33,008 bases of DNA, taken from assembly GCA_030824585.1 (NCBI GenBank), contig JAVBXM010000259.1:1-33008 (forward strand). The letters run 5' to 3'. Each line of letters starts with the position of its first letter. Within the stretch, counting starts at the first letter, position 1. Below are positions 27,726 through 33,008 of this stretch, piece after piece. The DNA comes from Phaeospirillum sp. (GTDB lineage Bacteria; Pseudomonadota; Alphaproteobacteria; Rhodospirillales; Magnetospirillaceae). Both the position numbers and the translations under genes were made by a program. The notes beneath the pieces are model-generated. The model searched no databases. It was not told the origin of the DNA and worked only from the letters and a program-made list of their open reading frames with translations.

Positions 27726-28028
27726 TCAGCCGGCGGAAATATCGGTAATGCGCAGGATCGTCAGGTCCTGGCGGTGGCCGTTCTTGCGGCGCGAATTCTG
27801 GCGGCGGCGCTTCTTGAAGACGATGATCTTCTCGCCACGGGCCTGGGCCACCACGGTGGCCTTCACGCTGGCGCCGGCCACGACGGGGGCGCCAATCTTC
27901 TCGCCGACCATCAGCACCTGATCGAGCACGACCTCGGCACCGGCCTCACCGGCCAGCTTCTCGACGCGAATCACGTCGTCCTTGGCCACCTTGTACTGCT
28001 TACCGCCGGTCTGAATGACTGCGAACAT
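27726..28028 (-). CDS. rplU: 50S ribosomal protein L21
   Basis: L21 binds 23S rRNA early in 50S assembly. The 100-residue protein starts [20 protein letters not shown] and has the basic [17 protein letters not shown] stretch near the C-terminus followed by LTILRITDI. It is first in the rplU-rpmA operon, behind a good promoter at 28121-28094. Confidence 0.99.
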   Translation of the reverse strand: MFAVIQTGGKQYKVAKDDVIRVEKLAGEAGAEVVLDQVLMVGEKIGAPVVAGASVKATVVAQARGEKIIVFKKRRRQNSRRKNGHRQDLTILRITDISAG

Positions 28029-28093
28029 GACGATTCTACCTGAGCAAAAGAAATAGTGGCGCGCAAGGTTTGGGCCTAGCGCGAGAGGGCCGA

Positions 28094-28121
28094 AATATAC
28101 TCACCCCCGGGGCAGAGTCAA
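28094..28121 (-). promoter_or_regulatory. Promoter of rplU-rpmA
   Basis: TTGACT (28121-28116) and TATATT (28099-28094) are 16 nt apart on the minus strand, each one base from the sigma-70 consensus hexamer. It lies about 65 nt before rplU. The -35 covers the stop codon of the DUF1289 gene. Confidence 0.75.
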
Positions 28122-28384
28122 CGGCTATCTGAATCGGATTGGCAAGAACCCCGGCTAACCGATTCGGATTGCTGGGAACCGCCGCCGGCCAGCAGTCCGG
28201 GCTCGGCGGCGGCGCGCACCGGCAGGCGGGCCAGGATGTCCTGCTTCTCGTCCGGGCCGGCGGTGGACCAGGCCTTGATCTCGGCCCTGGTCCGCTTGCA
28301 GCCGATGCACCAGCCGACCCGCTCGTCGATGCGGCAGACGGATTTGCAGGGCGAATCGAAGACGCGGAGCGGTGGGGCGGGCAA
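28118..28384 (-). CDS. DUF1289 domain protein
   Basis: An 88-residue protein of the DUF1289 family. The cysteine motif is complete: SPCKSVCRIDERVGWCIGCKRTRAEIKAW, four Cys in CxxxC...CxxC spacing, likely a metal site. The family has no established function. A TTG start at 28384 is chosen because AAGGA precedes it by 6 nt and no ATG or GTG lies between it and the motif. The C-terminal tail after about residue 65 is Ser/Gln-rich and unlike the core. It is divergent from the phosphofructokinase gene, and its stop codon lies within the rplU promoter. Confidence 0.87.
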   Translation of the reverse strand: MPAPPLRVFDSPCKSVCRIDERVGWCIGCKRTRAEIKAWSTAGPDEKQDILARLPVRAAAEPGLLAGGGSQQSESVSRGSCQSDSDSR

Positions 28385-28485
28385 GGCCTATCCTTTCGAG
28401 GCGGTGGTTCCCCCTCATATTGGTCGCTGGCGGGCCGGCAAAAAGGGGGTATCCTGACCGGACGCCAAAAGGGGAGGATTTCGCC

Positions 28486-29700
28486 ATGCTGCACGGCAAG
28501 GTTCTGGTGGCCCAGGGCGGCGGCCCCACCGCGGTGATCAACCAGTCCATGGTCGGCGCCGTCCTCGAATCGCGCAAGTTCCGCAACGTCGACCTGGTCT
28601 ACGGCGCCCATCACGGGGTGCGCGGCATCGTCAACGAGGATTTCCTCGATCTCACCCAGGAGACCGGCCACAACCTGGAAATGGTGGCGCAAACCCCGTC
28701 CTCGGCCCTGGGCTCGACGCGCGACAAGCCGGACCTCAAGTACTGCCACGAAATTTTCGAGGTGCTGAAGGCCCACGGCATCGCCTATTTCTTCTATATC
28801 GGCGGCAACGATTCCTCGGACACCGTGCGCATCGTCTCGGAAGAGGCGAGGAACGCCGGCTATCCCCTGCGCTGCATCCACATCCCCAAGACCATCGACA
28901 ACGATCTGGTGCTCAACGACCACACGCCGGGCTTTCCCTCGGCGGCCCGCTTCGTGGCCCAGGCCTTCATGGGGGTGAACCTGGACAACGCGGCGCTGCG
29001 CGGCGTCTATCTGGCGGTGGTGATGGGCCGCAACGCCGGATTCCTGACGGCGGCCTCGGCGCTCGGCAAGAAGTTTCCCGAGGACGGCCCCCACCTTATC
29101 TATATTCCCGAACGGACCTTCCGGGTGGACAGCTTCCTCACCGACGTGAAGGCGGCCTACGACAAGTACGGCCGCTGCGTGGTCGCTCTTTCCGAGGGAA
29201 TCCACGACGAGGCCGGCGCGCCGATCATCACCAAGCTGGCCAAGGCCACGGAACAGGACGCCCACGGCAATATCCAGCTGTCCGGCACCGGGGCGCTGTC
29301 CGACCTGTTGTGCGAGGAGGTGAAGGACAAGCTGGGCATCAAGCGGGTCCGGGGCGACACCTTCGGCTACCTGCAGCGTTCGTTCATCGGCTGCGTCTCG
29401 GACGTGGACCAGCGCGAGGCCCGCGAGGTGGGGGAAAAGGCGGTCCAGTTCGCCATGTGGGGTGACCAGGACGGCTCGGTGACCATCCAGCGCACCGGCT
29501 TCTACTCGGTGGATTATAAATTGCTGCCGCTCGAGGCGGTGGCCGGCAAGACCAGGGTGATGGAGGATCAGTTCATCGCGCCGTCGGGCACGGACGTTAC
29601 CGATGCCTTCCGCATGTATTTGCGTCCGCTGTTGGGCTCGGGCATGCCCGACGCCTTTCGGCTGCGCCTCAATTCCGTGCAGAGGATTCTGAAGAGGTAG
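28486..29700 (+). CDS. Pyrophosphate-type 6-phosphofructokinase
   Basis: Phosphofructokinase converts fructose 6-phosphate and fructose 1,6-bisphosphate. The 404-residue protein has GGGPTAVINQS at the N-terminus, GGND at 106-109 and PKTIDND at 134-140. Asp in the fourth position of GGND (Gly in ATP enzymes) and Lys135 before TIDND are the known markers of pyrophosphate-dependent enzymes, which work reversibly. MGRNAGFLTA binds sugar phosphate. ATG 28486 is chosen for GGGGAGGA 7 nt upstream; the frame upstream of it has no family similarity. It stands alone on the plus strand, before the rimP leader. Confidence 0.94.
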   Translation: MLHGKVLVAQGGGPTAVINQSMVGAVLESRKFRNVDLVYGAHHGVRGIVNEDFLDLTQETGHNLEMVAQTPSSALGSTRDKPDLKYCHEIFEVLKAHGIAYFFYIGGNDSSDTVRIVSEEARNAGYPLRCIHIPKTIDNDLVLNDHTPGFPSAARFVAQAFMGVNLDNAALRGVYLAVVMGRNAGFLTAASALGKKFPEDGPHLIYIPERTFRVDSFLTDVKAAYDKYGRCVVALSEGIHDEAGAPIITKLAKATEQDAHGNIQLSGTGALSDLLCEEVKDKLGIKRVRGDTFGYLQRSFIGCVSDVDQREAREVGEKAVQFAMWGDQDGSVTIQRTGFYSVDYKLLPLEAVAGKTRVMEDQFIAPSGTDVTDAFRMYLRPLLGSGMPDAFRLRLNSVQRILKR

Positions 29701-29718
29701 GGGCGAATCCACAAACTC

Positions 29719-29746
29719 TTGCCTCTGGCGCGGATTTGGCTATATT
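29719..29746 (+). promoter_or_regulatory. Promoter of the rimP-nusA operon
   Basis: TTGCCT (29719-29724) and TATATT (29741-29746) are 16 nt apart, 4/6 and 5/6 matches to consensus. Transcription would start near 29753 and give a leader of about 105 nt before rimP. Confidence 0.55.
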
Positions 29747-29770
29747 GACGCCCAGACACATTCTTGTATT

Positions 29771-29822
29771 CCCGTCCGACGGGATTGTGAGGGTGGGCCA
29801 TCGGCCCACTTTTTTCGTTTTT
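29771..29822 (+). terminator. Terminator hairpin in the rimP leader, possible attenuator
   Basis: A small hairpin (CCCGT/ACGGG, 29771-29783) precedes GTGGGCC/GGCCCAC (29793-29809, 3-nt loop), followed by TTTTTT and, after CG, a further T run. The structure is a classic intrinsic terminator. It sits 93 nt after the phosphofructokinase stop but downstream of a promoter-like sequence and only 36 nt before rimP. It could end the upstream gene or attenuate rimP-nusA-infB. Confidence 0.8.
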
Positions 29823-29857
29823 ACAGACCAACGTTGGGTCGCAAGGCGACAGGGTTT

Positions 29858-30355
29858 ATGGATCTTCAAAGCCGTTTGGAGGCCCTGATCGCGCCGTCAC
29901 TGGACGCCATGGGGTACGAGCTGGTGCGGGTGCAGCTGCAGGGAAAGCAGCGGCTCACGCTCCAGATCATGGCGGATCGCAAGGACGGCGTGATGATGGC
30001 CGTGGACGATTGTGCCGACATCAGCCGCTCGGTTTCGGCCCTGCTGGATGTGGAGGACCCCATCTCGGCGGCCTACACCCTGGAGGTGAGTTCGCCGGGC
30101 ATCGATCGTCCGTTGACCCGGGCCAAGGACTTCGTCACCTGGGCGGGGTTCGAGGCCAAGATGGAATCGTGCCAGCCCATCGATGGGCGCAAGCGGTTCC
30201 GGGGCAAGCTGCTGGGTCTGGACGAGGCGGGCGCCAATGTGCGCCTTTTCGTCGAGACCGGAGAAGTTGCCATTCCGCTGGCCGATGTTCGTGGCGCCAA
30301 GCTGGTGCTGACCGACGAACTGATCGCCGCGACTATGCAAGACCAGGAAGAGTGA
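29858..30355 (+). CDS. rimP: Ribosome maturation factor RimP
   Basis: RimP assists maturation of the 30S subunit. The 165-residue protein has LEALIAPSLDAMGYELVRVQLQG at the N-terminus, then DDCADISRSVSALLD and YTLEVSSPGIDRPLTRAKDF, the most conserved family segment, and a C-terminal SH3-like barrel. ATG 29858 (MDLQSRLEALI) is chosen over an upstream in-frame start at 29834. It is first in the rimP-nusA-ylxR-infB operon and lies 15 bp before nusA. Confidence 0.97.
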   Translation: MDLQSRLEALIAPSLDAMGYELVRVQLQGKQRLTLQIMADRKDGVMMAVDDCADISRSVSALLDVEDPISAAYTLEVSSPGIDRPLTRAKDFVTWAGFEAKMESCQPIDGRKRFRGKLLGLDEAGANVRLFVETGEVAIPLADVRGAKLVLTDELIAATMQDQEE

Positions 30356-30370
30356 GGACGCATTAGGACC

Positions 30371-31882
30371 ATGGAACGGATCGCCGCACTTCCCCGCCCC
30401 GAACTCCTTCAGGTGGCTGACGCCGTCGCCCGCGACAAGGGCATCGACCGCGACGAGGTTCTCGAAGCCATGGAGCAGGCCATTCAGAAGGCCGGTCGCT
30501 CCAAGTATGGCCACGAGCACGACATTCGCGCCCACATCGACCGCAAGACCGGCGAAATCCAACTGGCCCGCTATATCGAAGTGGTCGAGGAGGTGGAAAA
30601 CGAGACCACCCAGCAGACCCTGAAGCAGGTGCTGAAGAAGAAGCCCGACGCCGTGATCGGCGACTTCCTGGTCGACCCGCTGCCGCCCATCGATTTCGGC
30701 CGCATCGCCGCCCAGACCGCCAAGCAGGTTATCGTGCAGAAGGTGCGCGACGCCGAGCGCCAGCGCCAGTTCAACGAATACAAGGACCGCGTCGGCGAGA
30801 TCAGCAACGGTCTGGTCAAGCGCGTCGAGTTCGGCAACGTCATCGTCGACCTGGGCCGGGCCGAGGCGCTGCTGCGCCGCGACGAGCTGATCCCGCGCGA
30901 GACCTTCCGCACCGGCGACCGCGTGCGGGCCTACATCTACGACGTCCGCCAGGAGCCCCGGGGGCCGCAGATCTTCCTGTCGCGCACCCATCCCATCTTC
31001 ATGGCCAAGCTGTTCGCCCAGGAAGTGCCGGAAATCTACGACGGCATCATCGAGATCAAGGCGGTGGCCCGTGATCCGGGCTCGCGCGCCAAGATCGCCG
31101 TGCTGTCCCACGATTCCTCCATCGATCCGGTCGGCGCCTGCGTCGGCATGCGCGGCTCGCGCGTCCAGGCGGTGGTGGCCGAGTTGCAGGGCGAGAAGAT
31201 CGACATCATCCAGTGGTCGCCCGACGTCGCCACCTTCGTGGTGAACGGCCTGGCCCCCGCCGAGGTCACCAAGGTGGTGCTGGACGAGGAAGCCGGCCGC
31301 ATCGAGGTGGTGGTGCCCGACGATCAGCTGTCGCTGGCCATCGGCCGCCGCGGCCAGAACGTGCGTCTGGCCAGCCAGTTGACCCAGTGGAACATCGACA
31401 TCCTCACCGAGGCCGAGGAATCCGAGCGCCGCACCGAGGAATTCCGCTCGCGCTCCAATATGTTCATCCAGGCCCTGGACGTCGACGACGTCATCGCCCA
31501 TCTGCTGGTGACCGAGGGCTTCTCGTCGGTGGAGGAGGTGGCCTACGTGCCGGCCGAGGACATCGCCGACATCGAGGGCTTCGACGAGAACGTCGCCGAG
31601 GAACTGCAGACCCGCGCGCGGAACTTCCTGGCCGAGCAGGACGAGCGCTACGACCAGATGCGCAAGGACATGGGCGTCGCCGACGAGATGGCCGCCATCG
31701 AGGGCCTGGCGCCCTCCATGCTGGTCAAGCTGGGCGACAAGGGGATCAAGACCCTGGACGACCTGGGCGATCTGGCCGGCGACGAGCTGATCGACATCCT
31801 GGGCAAGGATGCCATGAGCGAGGATGAGGCCAACGCGGTCATCATGGCCGCGCGTGCGCACTGGTTCGAGGAAGGCAAGTAA
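30371..31882 (+). CDS. nusA: Transcription termination/antitermination factor NusA
   Basis: NusA binds RNA polymerase and modulates pausing, termination and antitermination. The 503-residue protein has the N-terminal polymerase-binding domain (about 1-130) and an S1 domain (about 135-200, [22 protein letters not shown]). The two KH domains show the GxxG loops GMRGSR and GRRGQN. Two C-terminal acidic helix-hairpin-helix repeats follow (about 365-495), as in most alpha- and gammaproteobacteria. It lies 15 bp after rimP and 13 bp before ylxR. Confidence 0.98.
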   Translation: MERIAALPRPELLQVADAVARDKGIDRDEVLEAMEQAIQKAGRSKYGHEHDIRAHIDRKTGEIQLARYIEVVEEVENETTQQTLKQVLKKKPDAVIGDFLVDPLPPIDFGRIAAQTAKQVIVQKVRDAERQRQFNEYKDRVGEISNGLVKRVEFGNVIVDLGRAEALLRRDELIPRETFRTGDRVRAYIYDVRQEPRGPQIFLSRTHPIFMAKLFAQEVPEIYDGIIEIKAVARDPGSRAKIAVLSHDSSIDPVGACVGMRGSRVQAVVAELQGEKIDIIQWSPDVATFVVNGLAPAEVTKVVLDEEAGRIEVVVPDDQLSLAIGRRGQNVRLASQLTQWNIDILTEAEESERRTEEFRSRSNMFIQALDVDDVIAHLLVTEGFSSVEEVAYVPAEDIADIEGFDENVAEELQTRARNFLAEQDERYDQMRKDMGVADEMAAIEGLAPSMLVKLGDKGIKTLDDLGDLAGDELIDILGKDAMSEDEANAVIMAARAHWFEEGK

Positions 31883-31895
31883 GAGGGGGAGCGGC

Positions 31896-32492
31896 ATGGC
31901 CGATTTCCCCGATTTGGAAGAGGAAGAGGGGACCGGGCCTGAACGCCGGTGCATCGTCACCGGCCAGGTCCGCCCCAAGTCGGAATTGCTGCGGTTCGCC
32001 GTGGCGCCCGATGGTACGCTGTTTCCGGACCTCGGCCATGACCTCCCCGGACGGGGAATCTGGTTGAGCGCCAGCCGGGATGTGGTAAATACGGCCGTAG
32101 CCAAGCGGTCCTTCGCCCGGGCGGCCCGCCGTCAGGTCGCCGTCCCCGAGGAACTGGCCGACCGGATCGAAGCGCTTCTGGCGCGCCGTTGCCTGGATAT
32201 CCTGGGCCTGGCGCGCCGCGCCGGTCAGGCGGTCTGTGGGTTTGAAAAGGTGTGCGCCGAGATCAAGTCCCGCCGCGCCGCCTTGGTTCTTGGGGCCAGG
32301 GACGCCGCCCGCGACGGGCGCGCCAAGGTCCAGGCGATGGCACCCGGCGTGCCGGTGATCGAGCTTTTCGACGGCGCCGAGTTGGGTACCGTTTTTGGCC
32401 GCGATGCGGCCGTTCATGTCTGCGTGTCCCCGGGCAGGCTGGCGCAGCGTCTCAAGGATGACGCGGCGTTGCTTGCCGGTTTTCGCGGATGA
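31896..32492 (+). CDS. YlxR/DUF448 RNA-binding protein with L7Ae-like domain
   Basis: A 198-residue two-domain protein. The N-terminal YlxR (DUF448) domain shows RRCIVTGQVRPKSELLRFAV and LPGRGIWLS, a putative RNA-binding fold. The C-terminal part (ILGLARRAGQAVCGFEKV, then AALVLGARDAA) resembles the ribosomal L7Ae-like domain that often follows it in alphaproteobacteria. ATG 31896 follows an AGAGGGGGAG stretch. Its position between nusA and infB is the standard one; the function is not settled. Confidence 0.94.
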   Translation: MADFPDLEEEEGTGPERRCIVTGQVRPKSELLRFAVAPDGTLFPDLGHDLPGRGIWLSASRDVVNTAVAKRSFARAARRQVAVPEELADRIEALLARRCLDILGLARRAGQAVCGFEKVCAEIKSRRAALVLGARDAARDGRAKVQAMAPGVPVIELFDGAELGTVFGRDAAVHVCVSPGRLAQRLKDDAALLAGFRG

Positions 32493-32520
32493 TTTTTTTG
32501 CAGAAGAGACGAAGTCGTAC

Positions 32521-33008
32521 ATGAGCGATTCCCAGGATCAAGACCGTAAGGCCCCGCTGAAGCTGACCCAGCCGGGCAAGCTGGAGCTGAAGAAGACCGT
32601 CGAGACCGGCCAGGTCCGGCAGAGCTTCTCCCATGGACGATCCAAGGTGGTGACCGTCGAGGTCCGCAAGAAGCGCACCTTCTCGAGCGCCGGTGGCGCC
32701 ATGCACGAGATCAAGGACGGCGTCCATTCCATCGCCGAGGCCGATCTCGCCGCCGCCGTGGCCAAGGTGGAGGCCGCGACGCGGGCCGCCAGCGCCCACG
32801 ACCTGACCAATAATGAAAAGGCCGCCCGCGCCAAGGCATTGCAGGACGCTCTCCGCCACGAGGAAGAGGTCCGCGCCCGCGCCGAGGAAGAGGCTATCCG
32901 CCACGCCGCCGAGGAAGAGGCCAACCGCGCCGCCGAGGAAGAGGCCGCCCGCCTCGCCGAGGAGGAGGCCGTTCGCCGCGCCGCCGAGCCCCAGCCCGAG
33001 TCCGAGGC
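32521..33008 (+). CDS. infB: Translation initiation factor IF-2, N-terminal part
   Basis: IF-2 is the GTPase that brings initiator tRNA to the 30S subunit. Only the first 162 codons are present; the frame is open to the window end. The region starts MSDSQDQDRKAPLKL and carries QVRQSFSHGRSKVVTVEVRKKRTF, a conserved N-terminal segment of alphaproteobacterial IF-2. A long charged Glu/Ala/Arg helical tract of EEEA-type repeats follows. The G domain lies beyond the window. It is 28 bp after ylxR. Confidence 0.95.
   Translation, partial: MSDSQDQDRKAPLKLTQPGKLELKKTVETGQVRQSFSHGRSKVVTVEVRKKRTFSSAGGAMHEIKDGVHSIAEADLAAAVAKVEAATRAASAHDLTNNEKAARAKALQDALRHEEEVRARAEEEAIRHAAEEEANRAAEEEAARLAEEEAVRRAAEPQPESE

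Noticed and set aside
28131-28180. Imperfect direct repeat around CGGATTG near the DUF1289 3' end
   Set aside because: Only short blocks match, too short to call a mobile element or attachment site.
28385-28485. Promoter-like TATCCT before the phosphofructokinase gene
   Set aside because: The nearest TTG-type -35 is 24 nt away, outside normal spacing.
32860-33008. Repetitive EEEA-coding DNA as a possible repeat element
   Set aside because: It is the normal charged helical linker of IF-2 in alphaproteobacteria, not an independent repeat.

Overview
The window is GC-rich, densely packed, ordinary bacterial chromosome. Family content points to an alphaproteobacterium of the Rhodospirillales, and the overall look suggests Magnetospirillum/Paramagnetospirillum. 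The supports are a fused cytochrome b/c1 gene, a PPi-type phosphofructokinase, a DivK-like receiver, the obgE-proB-proA-nadD-rsfS-rlmH cluster and the rimP-nusA-ylxR-infB operon. The genus is inferred from gene content only. No tRNA, rRNA, CRISPR array, transposase or prophage was seen, and no gap longer than 300 bases lacks a gene.

Left part (1-9878). It holds the 5' part of dnaX (minus), an orphan TAXI-type periplasmic binding protein (minus) and an unrecognised 343-residue plus-strand protein. These are followed by a minus-strand signalling pair: a REC-PAS-degenerate HisKA-PAS-PAS-GGDEF-EAL protein and a stand-alone DivK-like receiver. A CNT nucleoside transporter and an unrecognised 366-residue protein come next.

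Envelope and respiration (9921-19143, all minus). In transcription order, petA and a fused petB-petC encode the cytochrome bc1 complex, followed by a strong terminator. Then come msbA, a DUF374 acyltransferase, waaA, lpxK, a lauroyl-type acyltransferase and an RlmM-like rRNA methyltransferase. The last six form a tightly packed lipid A/Kdo operon with stop/start overlaps at four of its five junctions.

Middle (19245-21125). trmL and a SAM-dependent methyltransferase (plus) end at a roughly 110-bp palindromic repeat-like element. A small unrecognised minus-strand gene with a strong Shine-Dalgarno and a GTG start follows.

Obg-proline-NAD-ribosome operon (21211-27348, minus). obgE, a RhuM-family gene, proB, proA, nadD, rsfS and rlmH are chained with every stop overlapping the next start. 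Two features stand out. RhuM is a family usually found on pathogenicity or mobile islands, yet here it sits between obgE and proB with ATGA overlaps on both sides. rsfS appears to start at ATA, inside an ATAG overlap with nadD and behind a good Shine-Dalgarno.

Right part (27426-33008). rplU-rpmA (minus) have a clear promoter and terminator. A DUF1289 gene (minus) is divergent from the PPi-PFK gene (plus). The rimP-nusA-ylxR-infB operon (plus) is preceded by a promoter and a leader with an intrinsic-terminator hairpin, and infB runs off the window end.

I found no complete new multi-gene system. The most promising leads are the RhuM gene embedded in the obg-proBA operon, the apparent ATA start of rsfS, the degenerate kinase domain in the GGDEF/EAL protein, and two large proteins of unknown function.
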